DNA from: Scatophagus argus
Lineage: Eukaryota; Chordata; Actinopteri; Scatophagidae
Assembly: GCF_020382885.2 (NCBI RefSeq)
Contig: NC_058498.1
Span: 9,956,501 to 10,020,500, forward strand
Reading direction: 5' to 3'
DNA: 64,000 nt
Part shown: positions 40,401 to 54,199 of the stretch, piece after piece
Layout of the letters: each line of letters starts with the position of its first letter
Position numbering within the stretch: position 1 is the stretch's first letter
Made by a program: the position numbers and the translations under genes
Notes under the pieces: generated by a model
Told to the model about the DNA's origin: nothing
The model's database searches: none
The model's input: the letters and a program-made list of their open reading frames with translations, nothing else

Positions 40401-43400
40401 AGGTGGTCTGGCCACATTTTTGCTTTGGTGTGCAGCAGGTAATACGGAAGCGTAGGAGAACATTGATACTTGGTTTCCTTCCAAAATCCCTTTCTCTCTA
40501 AACATTTCAGTTGCCCCGAAGAACGCTGAAGGGCAAGGGGACATGATTCCCTGAGACATGAAGAAGTGTGACATCTGACACTTGTGATGAATGAGGAAAT
40601 AGTGGGGGTGAACAAAATTATTTATCGTATCGTAATGGCAAGAAGAAAAATTAGCTAAAAGTCATTTTTAAATTATGATTTTAAGGGCACATTTATCGTG
40701 AGATTTGAGCTCCACAATATAAAGATTTGACCTACATTTGCTGACAATGCACAGTTTACATAAGAGATGCCTTTACTCTTTTTACCTTTAGCACATCTTC
40801 TCACCATTTACTCTTTTATGGCTGTGGGGACAACAACTGAAGGCCATCTATTGTTGATGTTTTTGTCTGAGCAAATGGCTCTGCTCTCTGTTCCCATCCA
40901 GGTATTCTCCCCGCAGCATTTTAAACCACAGTGGAGTAGGATAGAGAAATCTGTGAGAGCCATCTCAATATTATGAAGGCATAAAGAGGGAATTACGGGC
41001 AATTATGGAATTATGTTGCAAAAAGTGGAACAGTTGCTTGTTTATGCGAGAGAAAATATGATCTCAGGTCTCAGTTACATCTTAGACAAATATTTAATCA
41101 GATTATGAAAAACTGTTCACTAAGGTGTAACAACTTTTGGCAATCAGAGTGGGAATTTAACATCCACCACCTGTAAAATGCTGGTAGATTTTGTCTGTGG
41201 GTGCTTTAATTGTTTTTACTCATAAAACAGTTAGGCCTGACCTTACATAAAGCATCGTAGTTGCCCCTTTTCAAACACCTGTAATTTAACCTACCTTGTT
41301 TGACAATGTGAATGTGAAAGGTGCTTTTACATTTAAGCACCTAGTGTTTGTCATTCTTGTGCTATCACGGTGTCTTGTCTAAATTCTTTCAAAAACTTTA
41401 CCGTTAAACAAATGGTATGGGGAGAAAATTGACTCTGACAGCATATACAAAAAATTAAAAAAAAGAAATAAGAAGACAGATAGCCAATGAGGAAGGCCAT
41501 GTAGAAGAATGCGGTCTTTGAGAACAAATGAATTTAATGATAAGGTACGCCCTGAAAGGGGTACTCTTGCTTTGTCTAACAAGTGGACTGACAAAAGAGC
41601 TCATTCTTACAACAAATGAGGCCAAACATCCCTTTGAAGTAGGACAATCTAATAGGAACGAGAGGAAACATAAATTGAGGTAAAAGGCAGGTCAAGAAAT
41701 GTATACCTGTAGTAAAGGAGAGGGAGGCAGACACAAAGACAAGAAGAGGAGGAGGAGGAGGAGGAGGAAGAAGGTGGAGCACAAGCAAATGAAAAGTGGG
41801 GACCTGAGTGATGACAAGAAGTAAAAATGAAAACGTATGAAACTTACATAACCATCATCATAGGGACTCATAGAGTAATATCCCTTTTGCGGACAAAAGC
41901 ATCACACACGCAAAAACACAAAGACAGAGAAAGAAGCTGATCAGTTCAAGACAGAAAGAAACAAGATTTCACAAACCAGAATTCAACACGACAACGATCA
42001 GCCACTGAGAATAAGGGCTGTTGGTTGAGGCTTGAAAGGGGTAAGTCACTGCTGCAAAGGTGGTCTTTTCATAAAACTAGGCTGTCTGTGCAGTAGCAAA
42101 AAAAAAATTGAAATTGGTGTTACATGAGCAGAGAAAACAGAAAAAGGGTCACGGTCCTAAGGCTCAAAAACAACTACCAGAATGTACAGGGCCGCAACAC
42201 ACCAATAAACCACATAGGCGTGTTGAACTCAAAATGAGGTGTGTTCTGGCACATTGCTATCTTGAGGCAGCAAAAAGCAATTGTGCCATTTACCAACAAA
42301 AAAGAGACACAGTGAGATGTACCTACATGGGCAGCCTCACAATGTGAAGCTCGTGATGTACAGATCAGCTCTGACATCATCTGAACCTGCAGTGAGAGGC
42401 TGCTTTCAATATTTTAAACCATGCATGCACTAATGTCACTGCAGCAAATAACATGGGACATTTAATCATCTAGACTCTATGTGTGACCTTTTGGATGTGT
42501 AGACCAACACACACCATTAATTAACATTAGATCTTGACAAATCCTGTCTTCGTATCGAGAGATTCAAATAATCTATGAAGTAAAGCTTCTCACAGCATCA
42601 ATCTGAACGGGGAGATGCACTCATTTCTTCTGCTGTGGGAATCGCTGCAGGTTATGTAATTAAAACTTTCCTTATTAATGATGTATTATTAATATTAATT
42701 AGAGTGAGGATATTTAAGGCCCCATCAGACTGCGATTTTTGCATCACTGTGCTGCACAACAGCGCTCCTCCTCAATTAGATATTGGTGCATATGCTCATA
42801 GGCAGTCAAATGAAATAGATGGTGGAGGCACAGAATCAACCGCCAAGAAACCACATACCTGTCCCTCAATGCAATGCACCAAGTGCAGGCGCACCTAAGA
42901 ATGGGAGATGACATCCTGATGGGTTTAATTCACGGTACGCCAGAAACACACCTATGACTAATTTACGGACTAAAGACAACCACTTTGGGTCTTGCGCCTT
43001 AGTTTAACCCCAGATTAATCATCACTTAGCTCCCTAAAAGGAAGTTGGTCATGCCCTAAATGCACTTGCGCCACCACATCCTATAGGTCACTTTTACAGG
43101 GCCAGAATCTTAATTGGCATATTTGATAAGCATTGCTTAGTTTGACAGTTTGGTTTGAGTATCTCACTGGCCATGAAGGAAAGCGTACATAAAACGCAGA
43201 AATACAATCAGTAGTTTGAACAACTGCCTCTAGAGCTGGGTAGGGTCTGCCAGATGATTTGTCAACTCGGGGACTGTTGCCCGCAACGATTTCACAAGGG
43301 ATTGTTTAATTAGATTCTGTGACTTCTGTACTGTGAATGGTGTTTGAAATTGTTCATTTCCTGAATGCAAAGGCTTGCTATATATGTGTACTTAGCTTTT

Positions 43401-46400
43401 CAATCATCAGTATCAGTGCAACACCAGGATCCAGTCACCTTTCTCCAGGATGCAGAATGCAGAATTACTATTTGACTGGCACTGTGTACTCTCCCTTTTC
43501 AAATATCTTTTAAAGCCCTTCCTTTTCAAACATCTTCTGAAAATCCCTCTCCAACACAGTGCCAACTTTACTAATATGTGTGACGTAAGGCCATGAGAGC
43601 AGTTTTCCAGAATAGCATGTTAGTGTGACTTCTATCAACAGCCCCCTGACTTGACATTCTGACAGATACAATCTTGTCTTGAGGCCTTGTGTTCTGTTGT
43701 TCTTCTGCCATTGAAATGTGAAGGAGAAAGACAGAAAAGAGAAAGGTTTGTGTGCTCTCACTCACAGTGCCAGGTCTGGTAAAGTCAGTGCTCTGCACCA
43801 CACTCTGCCTCATTTGGCTGCTGAACAGGCGAACGCACACACTCTGCAGGTACTCAGGGGAGATCTGCAAAAACACAGCAGCCCCTTGAGCTTTAAGTTA
43901 CTGTGAGTGGTTCGAGAGAGGAAGAGCTGGGTTGCTATTTTAGTGTCTTTGTTAAACAGTTGTGTAACTCAGTAGCATGTGTGCATATTAAAAATAATAG
44001 GATACAAATAATTAAAAACAACACAATGTGTATTAAAAGGGTTTTAAGTGCTTACATATACAACTGTGAATTTTACATATGCTAGTAACACCCTGATTAA
44101 ACTACTCACTAGCTCATCTGCGTCTGTGTGTGTGTGCTGTGTCCATGCAGTTTGCGCCTGTAGCCTGTGTGACAGACCGTGTGTGTTTGTTTGGCCCACA
44201 GCCAAGCTGACCTACCATCTTTCCGCTGACGGTGGCCTCCAATGAATCGACCAGCTCAGCAGTGATTCCAATTAGGTTGTGGTAGTCGGCCTGCATTTTG
44301 TTGAACTTCCGTATGTAGCTAGCAGTGCGCCGGTCCGATTCAACCAGCTGAAGCTGTAACTGCTGGATGACCTCTGTGCCATCACACACACAGACAACAC
44401 ACACAAACACATAAACAACATTTCTATCATGACATTCTCTCAGTTTCAGCACAGACAAAACTTTTTTTTTTTCTGGCACACTTGTACTACAGTAAAATGA
44501 GTCAAAAGACTGATACCAAAGATCCTGGCGATCAATATGACAAAAACTGTGAAATAATATGACTTTGTCGTTGTTTTGTGTTCACTGATCTGTCTTAACA
44601 TTTCAGTGGGTGGGAGGCTATATGAACATGGATCCAAAAGTGAAATGAAAGCCAAAAACTACAGCACCTACTCAAGAAATCATTGAGTAACTAACACAAC
44701 AAAGACCTAATAGATATATGTAATTTGATAGGTAATACTGGAATAATAAATGCAGTTCAGTGCAAAAGGTGAAATATTTGAGAGAGATATTTACCTTTAC
44801 TACTCTTTCCTCCCTCCTTCTGCATAATGCCTGTTAAAGAATACACACTGGCACTCAAGTGAACACTAATCAGACATTTCTACTGTATTTGTTTCCTTTC
44901 TTCAGTGTGCTCATCTATACCTTACTCAAGTATGACAAGACATAAGACAGACACACAATACGTTGTACATCCCATTTGAAGAGAGCAAATGTCACATAAA
45001 CCATTTGTTCAAGATAAAGACAGTCTGTTTAATTATCTGGATCTGTGCTAACTCTTTTAATAGCAGGGATTCATCGCTTTCATAAAAGCCTCATGTAGGC
45101 AAACACAACTGTTATTCACATGCACATACATGCATTTGCAAGACAAACAGAAATTTTTCATGCATTTTCATGTATGTTATGTCAGCTGTACTTGCATATT
45201 GAAAGATTATACACGTTAGATAACCTCACTTCTTTATGTTTTATATCTATAGAAACAAGACAGATCTCCTTAATTCAGCCCTTGACATGATAGTTGTTAT
45301 TTTAATCTGTATAGTTTCATCTTGAGTCACGAGTGGTCTAGTTTTGTGCATGTGCAAAGGGGAAAGACATTCTACCGGGTTTCCAGTAAAAGCAATAATA
45401 CTTGTTTTCCTTCACTTGCCCCTTCTTCTCTGAAGGGGTTAGAGTGGGTTACTGTCAGATTAGGTCCTGCTATTCAAACACAGCCATTTATAAATGCAAA
45501 TTAGACAGGACTTCTCTGCAGGATATGAAACAACCAGCTCTGGGCAACAGTATGCCTGTTAATGAATTCTTTAGTCACCTACAGAAAGGCTTTTTATTTG
45601 AGATTTAATGTGCAGCTCAGGCAGAAGAATGGAAATCACTCTGTACTTGGCCTGTGTTAAATCCCTCAGTTGTTCCTCCCTAGATTTAGTTGTGTTTTTC
45701 CACACTAGCTGATCTATTATTTTAAAGTCAGTTCCTAGAGACATTTGCATCCTTTGATGCGTCTACATAACTTTTACTTAATGTTAGGAGGTTTTGTAAG
45801 CCGTCTCTGTGAGAGCTGTCAGGTGTTGTACACAGTGTACGAACAGCCCTGGCACTTTGGTAGGATACCACTGCCAAACATCCAGTTCAGTGGTGGTTTA
45901 AGAAGTTTAATGGAGCATTTGATAGATAAAAAATATTTATTCCCTAGAGCTGTGTGTCAAGTTTTCGACACTGTTAGATTTGCATTAAAACAAGTTAGAT
46001 GTGCTACACATATTATGTCATAGAGAAGTAGAATGGTTTTCTCAGTCATGACATATGAGCAAGTCACGATAAAGGATACATATAGATTCATCAGCTTCGG
46101 GGTGTTGGATGGCTTCAGTGTCGCTGACAGAAACTGCTCCAGCTTGTCCTTCAAATGTGGTATCCAGGAATCCTGAATATAAATAATGTTGATTGGAAAA
46201 ACAAGTTTATGTTCATTGTGAAGGTGGTACCTCGTAATACAACTGTATAAGAAATAATTAGTTGGCAATAAGTAACTAGGTAATGTTCCATAATTAGCAG
46301 AGCACCTGGAAAAGATCTTTGAAGGAGGGGTGGACGGTGGGGTTGGGAACGAAAGGCAAGGCATAGTACGGCAGAAACTTTGTGGTCTGGCTCAGTGCTG

Positions 46401-47950
46401 CTCCCCGAGTCTCCAGGTACTGCTTGAAGTGGGAGATCCTCTCCTCAAACTCTGTCCGGTCCTGGTGACAGATTCGATTTCTCCATTAAGTTTACTTATT
46501 TATTTCAGGACAATAACAAAATGTCAGTTAAGCCCTTTACGTAATTTAAAACTCTTCTTCTGTTGCATACAAACATTCTCTTCAGTTCTCTTCAGTTTTC
46601 TGTCTCTTAGCCTGACACCAGAACTGAAAACTGAATAATTTGACATACATACAAATATGCAAACTACAATGACATACACAGTGACAGACAGTTATCATAG
46701 TGGTTAGAAATGATTGCTTCTATAGTGCAACAAGAGCATCATAGGTAGCCTGCTGAGAAAAAGCCGATAGCACAGCTTAGTGGACATTTTGAAAATAGCA
46801 CATAATGATATTCAGCTGTGGGGAACAACAGGTAAGACATATGGATTATGTGTGCAGATAATACAAAAAGTAAGATTCTAAAAGAACATAAAAAAATAAA
46901 TGATAAAAAAAACTGTAGCTGGATGCACATACGTGTCTGCCAGGGTGCCTCCTCAGTGGGTAGATTGTGAAGTGGATGTGAAGGTAGAACTCCAGGCTCT
47001 GGGCCTCAGAGTCTGTGCCGATTGCCTCAGAGGGAATATTGTCTCTCCACAGTTCAAAGAACACTTTGTGGTCTCCATCATCAAAACAGCTAAGGAGGTC
47101 TTTCTATAGAAGTCAAGAGTTAAAGAAGAGTGAGTTAAGGGAAAAACAAGAACTCTGAAAAGATACCACAAGCTAAAATATTTTTTTAGTTTCTATACAG
47201 TTTTAGTTATCTCTTTACATTTACATTTAATGTGATACAATACTTTTAAACCAATCCGACAATGTAAAGATGAGAAAAGCCTTATTTCAGAAAAATGCAT
47301 TTTGACAAGTGAGTTTGCTACAGTTAACTCTCTGTCTTGGGAAGCATCCCAATAAGTACCATAGTAGCAATATTCAAAAGAATGGCTAGTATTTCTCAGG
47401 TTGCCACAAATGCATAGTAATAATAATTAATCTATAATAATAATCTGTGGACAAATATCCTTTCTGCTTTTCACCCTTCTTCCTGCCCATCACCAGCTGC
47501 CACCTGCACAAATAAAAAACAAACCTGAACCATTTACCTGGATCACACGATTCTTTGAGTCTCTGAGAGCGCTTCCTTGAGGCTTCGACACAAGCTTGCC
47601 TTTGTTTTTGCACTCTTTGTCAAAACTGTGAACAGTCTCGTCAAAGTCCTCAAACTTTAGGTACTACAAAAGAGATAAAACAAGCAAAGCATCAATAACT
47701 CCATCTCAATCGGCGCAGAATGGAGCTGTCTTTAAACCACCCAAAATAAACAAGTCATACATCTTGTCTTGACAAAATGTCTCCATAATATCAAACTATA
47801 ACAAGCATAGTTTAGCATACCAAAGTTGTGCTTCTTTGTTTAATTTTAAGAGACTTGTGCTGCTGCTTTGTGTGCATTCTCACAACGTGAATTTGTTACC
47901 TCCTTGATCATCCCAAGAAGATCAGCTTCAGCTGCCAAGATGTCCCCCAT
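22445..47950 (-). CDS. armc9: LisH domain-containing protein ARMC9 (24 coding exons)
   Basis: Ciliary base protein; human ARMC9 mutations cause Joubert syndrome. Coding exons in order: 47900-47950, 47538-47663, 46933-47103, 46306-46461, 46080-46172, 44795-44819, 44216-44373, 43766-43864, 41848-41883, 39738-39772, 39537-39648, 38677-38769, 37026-37116, 36272-36395, 35743-35882, 34141-34217, 33053-33127, 32339-32429, 31892-31944, 28422-28520, 27417-27532, 26035-26204, 25808-25904, 22445-22784. The lengths sum to 876 codons including the stop, and all phases agree. A LisH motif lies at residues 7-39, a probable coiled coil at about 208-240, armadillo-like helices at about 350-585, an acidic stretch at 585-602 and a Ser/Arg/Pro-rich tail. 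Landmarks shared with human are [58 protein letters not shown] and [12 protein letters not shown]. The first 21 exons are secure. The last two junctions (25808 and 22784) rest on weaker splice sites and phase. An in-frame ATG eight codons upstream (47972-47974) is an alternative start. Confidence 0.93.
22785..25807 (-). other. armc9: Last armc9 intron, with Tc1-like remnant
   Basis: No further armc9 exon was recognised here. The main content is the transposon remnant at about 24966-25265. A short imperfect tandem repeat containing acattagtttgcattta lies at about 24009-24045. Confidence 0.5.
24966..25265 (+). mobile_element. Decayed Tc1/mariner-like transposon end
   Basis: It begins with 'tacactacatggacaaaaatgttgagacacc', close to the terminal inverted repeat of a very common fish Tc1/mariner element. 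It continues with recognisable internal phrases ('agctataacagcttccaaacttctggaaagg', 'actgatgttggatgacaaggcctggctcacaatctcagttc', 'ccatgtctttatggactttgctttg'). Several internal stretches are missing and no opposite terminus was found, so it is a truncated, inactive remnant. The two overlapping plus-strand frames here are by-products of it. Confidence 0.75.
26310..26405 (-). repeat. Possible SINE-tail fragment
   Basis: The sequence 'gcattcaacccatccttgaggtgcactcaaggtcact' resembles, on the minus strand, the 3' part of the tRNA-derived SINE seen at 52094-52375, which ends in a 'gatgggttaaat' phrase. It lacks the tRNA-like head. The match is partial and from memory. Confidence 0.3.
29050..29960 (-). 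mobile_element. Decayed non-LTR retrotransposon (LINE) reverse-transcriptase fragment
   Basis: On the minus strand, 29490 to 29401 reads in one frame with [10 protein letters not shown] at the start and ALNTVAPQ at the end, which are signatures of a fish LINE reverse transcriptase (ILDFLTNRPQ and LNTGAPQG in intact copies). Flanking DNA on both sides also matches remembered antisense phrases of this element ('aattcccaagaacctaaaactgtt', 'gacggcatccactgtggatctgtttgttctgaatgc'). The frame is broken elsewhere, and a second retroposon tail interrupts it. It is inactive, and the exact family is not resolved. Confidence 0.7.
29651..29715 (+). repeat. Nested retroposon 3' tail with (TTCTA)n
   Basis: The sequence 'caatcagatttcgttgtactctaggtataatgacaataaagg' leads into TTCTA pentamers, the typical 3' end of a small non-LTR element. 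It lies in the opposite orientation inside the older LINE fragment, which shows two insertion events. Confidence 0.6.
30974..31190 (+). mobile_element. tRNA-derived SINE
   Basis: A Pol III A box (tggcctagagg, 30984-30994) and B box (ggttcgattcc, 31028-31038) head the element. It continues with 'gcaggaaaaatttgagtgtggtggagtga', 'gatgtgcccttgagcaaggcacttaaccccca' and 'gcagcccactgctcctgtgtgtttcactg', the same body as at 52094-52375. A short ctcacat appears on both sides and may be a decayed target-site duplication. The head is degenerate, so it is not a functional tRNA gene. Confidence 0.8.
34264..34285. repeat. (CA)n microsatellite
   Basis: A run of CA dinucleotides in an armc9 intron, 47 bases beyond the exon that ends at 34217. 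Confidence 0.9.
39193..39476. mobile_element. hAT-like MITE
   Basis: The element at 39201-39468 starts tagggttggacggg. It ends ccagcccaaccctaa, whose reverse complement starts ttagggttgggctgg. These are imperfect terminal inverted repeats of about 14 bp. The flanking 8-mers attagtat (39193-39200) and attataat (39469-39476) agree at six of eight positions, as for an old hAT 8-bp target-site duplication. There is no transposase frame. It sits in the armc9 intron about 60 bp from the exon at 39537. Confidence 0.7.
41745..41771. repeat. (GGA)n microsatellite
   Basis: A run of GGA triplets in an armc9 intron, 76 bases from the 36-nt exon at 41848-41883. On the minus strand it is a (TCC)n pyrimidine tract lying downstream of that exon's donor. 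Confidence 0.9.
41848..41883 (-). CDS. armc9: armc9 36-nt micro-exon
   Basis: On the minus strand a tccgcaaaag acceptor leads into 36 nt encoding [12 protein letters not shown], followed by a strong gtaagt donor. It is phase 0 on both sides, so inclusion adds 12 residues after residue 293 and skipping keeps the frame. The human protein as I remember it joins the flanking exons directly (RPGT then ASTMLRAS), so this may be a fish-specific or alternative cassette exon. Confidence 0.6.
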
Positions 47951-51572
<3,622 letters not shown>

Positions 51573-51798
51573 AACCCAACTCTGGTTCTTCTGCTGCCAC
51601 AGTCACAGTCATGCTGAACTGAAAACATTTGTATTCCAAAGTCTGGAGCACGTGATCATTTCTAAGAGCAGCTCACAGATAGAAAACATGGATGCTAAAG
51701 AAAACATATTTACTTTTTTATTCTGGTAGTTATAAAATGTTTCCTATGAGGAACTGTGGACTATGGACTCTGACACATTCATCTGCTGGCAAACTGTA

Positions 51799-51804
51799 AA
51801 TAAA
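51799..51804 (+). terminator. polr2h: polr2h polyadenylation signal (AATAAA)
   Basis: AATAAA lies 227 bases beyond the polr2h stop codon (51570-51572), followed by T-rich sequence. The resulting short 3' UTR is typical for this gene. Confidence 0.65.
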
Positions 51805-53820
51805 TATTTCTTTTATACAAAATGACTTTCAGATGTCAGTCACCTTGGATCATTCTTCAATTCATTTTTGTTGTGACATACTTTATTTTTTTTTCTCTTC
51901 TTCTTTTTTTCTTATTCTTTTCAAGCATATATGCCAACAGTGGCTTAGGTTTTTTGTTTTGTTTTGTTTTAAATTCAGACTAAGCAAGGAATTAGGCTTT
52001 ATTTTGCTCAGTCTCTTCTGTAACACTGTTTCTCAGTATTTGGATTGCAGACAAGCTGTGAGCAGTAGTGAAAAGGGTGGGAGAAGGTTTTATTTGGGGA
52101 CAGTCGTGGCCTGGAGGTTGGAGAAGCGGCTTGTGACTGGATTGTTGGCGGTTCAGTTCCCCTCACGGACTGGCAGGAAAAATTTGGGTGTGGTGGAGTG
52201 ATTAATAATGCTCCCTCCCCTCCCTTTGCTGGCCGATGTGCCCTTGAGCAAGGCACTTAACCCCCAATTTGCTCCCCAGGTGCCTGACAATGGCAGCCCA
52301 CTGCTCCTGTGTGTTTCACTGCATGTTGCATGTGTGTGTGTTTCAGTCAGTGATGGGTTAAATCTAGAGAAGTAATTTAATAAAAAAATAAATTAAAATT
52401 GAGATACTGGTGCCTACTGGGCTGTGTAGCTCACAGGATAGTGGTGTTTGGAAAGAGATGCGATGGATGTTTATTATATATCATCACATTTATACTCATG
52501 CTGGTAGTGAAATAATGCAGTGTTCAGATATGCATTCCTACAACACGAAGTCCTGACATGTCTTTAATATGTAATCCACAAAGTATTGGACTAAACACAG
52601 TTTTGACATGCTCAAATTTAGATTGGAAACAATGGAAACGTCTTAACATTTTCTAGAAACGTGCTCTTTAGTTTGTTAGGTACAAGATGGTACCATTTAC
52701 AACTCTAATGAAAACTGTTAAGGACTATCAGTCCACTGTAACTACAACACTGTATGCAAAGTGCTGCGTGGCATTCAGTCGACTGTTCTCTGTCAGATCA
52801 CATCAAAAATTATCAGCTGTGAAAAAGAAATGTCCTAAGATTATGTGGTTGGGTAGTTCTCAGAGCGAGTAGCTGCTACATTATTTTGCCTTTAGTTACT
52901 TCTTTTCATCTAAAACTCTTTTTTTTTCAACCTCAGACTGAACAGCGTCAAGGTATATAAAACAACTGAAGTCAAGGTTTTGACCGAATGCGCTGACACA
53001 TACTGTAGGAAATCCACGTATTTTTCTCCCAGTCCACAGACAGAACTTTATTACCCAGCAAGCCATATGCACTGAACGGCTGAAAACTAAAATGGGGACA
53101 CTCAGGAGATAAAAATTGAATTAAGAGTGAAGAGGAAGCTCTTGTGCACAGCACAGACTTCTCAGTGTCAGTGGTAATGGATGTCACAGGATAGGGAGGA
53201 ACTCTGCAAATGACTCCTGACGTGTGTGCATGGAAAGCCTTAAATACATTTGAGGAATGCTGTAGGATCAGCTTGTAGCCTTAGAGAGAAAAAATATTAC
53301 ATGAGAACCACTCACAAGTTATTATAGGAATATATATGTTTAAAGTCAGCTTGGAAGTTTTGGATTTGAATGGTATGCAGCAGCTACATTTAAAATACTG
53401 CATCTGCAGATTCTGTAGCTTTTGTGGTGATGGTCGGTAAACTGAAATGTAACACATTTTCTGTCCAGAAACCTTAACAATATTCAGCATTTTGCATTAA
53501 AAAAAAAAAAGATCTTTTGGGGTGGAAAAGCCTCAACAACAGCATCTCCATCAACATGTGAACCCGACTGGTGTTTGTACCTCAAACACACCAAACCAGT
53601 ACTGTGGGTTATTTTACATTCCCACTATGTGAATGGTGACACTAAGTCATGTATAATCATGTAAATTAGTTTCCATACTGCCTGCAGCCTGTCTAACAAC
53701 ACCCTGAACGCAACTTAAACTGAACACATGGCAACTTTGACTTAACATGAGCTACGGCAATGACAAAGTCCGACCGTAACCTTCATTAAAACTGAAGACG
53801 CGGAGTGGGGCGAGAGAGGG
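51805..53820. other. Intergenic DNA between polr2h and the MFSD8-like gene
   Basis: Apart from the SINE at 52094-52375 nothing was recognised. T-rich stretches occur at 51880-51970, a poly-A run at 53498-53510, and there are short open frames without family resemblance. Confidence 0.5.
52094..52375 (+). mobile_element. tRNA-derived SINE
   Basis: The same family as the copy at 30974. It has an A box (tggcctggagg, 52107-52117), a slightly degenerate B box (ggttcagttcc, 52150-52160) and the shared body 'gatgtgcccttgagcaaggcacttaaccccca', and ends near 'cagtgatgggttaaatctagag'. This copy retains more of the 3' part. No clear target-site duplication was found. Confidence 0.8.
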
Positions 53821-54199
53821 GCTCCCTGTGGAGATGTAATCCACCGGAAGTGATGTAGCTGGATTAGTGCGCAGGAGCATCCCGGGGACTTGCGCAATAT
53901 TCGCAGGTCAGGGTTGGTGTCTCAAGCGTTACCTTGTCGTGATGTGTTTACTGCGAAGCTGAACCGGCCCCCTTGTACGATGTGCACAACAATATGCAGC
54001 TCCTGTTTTAAGGATTTTCCAAAGCGTCTGCAGACCGACTTGGCATTATGTCCCTGCATTCGTCTTTAATTGGAAACACTGCACTCTGGATTGCGTTAAC
54101 TGCGGTGTTAAGTAGAAAGACTAAAATGGACATATGTCTTGAAGTATAATGAAGGCGATCAATCGGGGTATAGAGAGAACATTATAGAAACCAAACACA
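53821..54199 (+). promoter_or_regulatory. Promoter and 5' UTR of the MFSD8-like gene, with upstream ORFs
   Basis: A consensus ETS site (accggaagtg, 53843-53852) lies in a GC-richer stretch with gtgcgcaggagc and cttgcgcaat nearby, and no TATA box. Between it and the start codon at 54200 are four short upstream ORFs: 53942-53962 (6 codons), 53980-54069 (29 codons), 54126-54149 (7 codons) and 54149-54187 (12 codons). The last two overlap as TAATG. All stop before the main start. Whether all are in the mature mRNA depends on the unknown transcription start and on any 5' UTR splicing. Confidence 0.55.
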
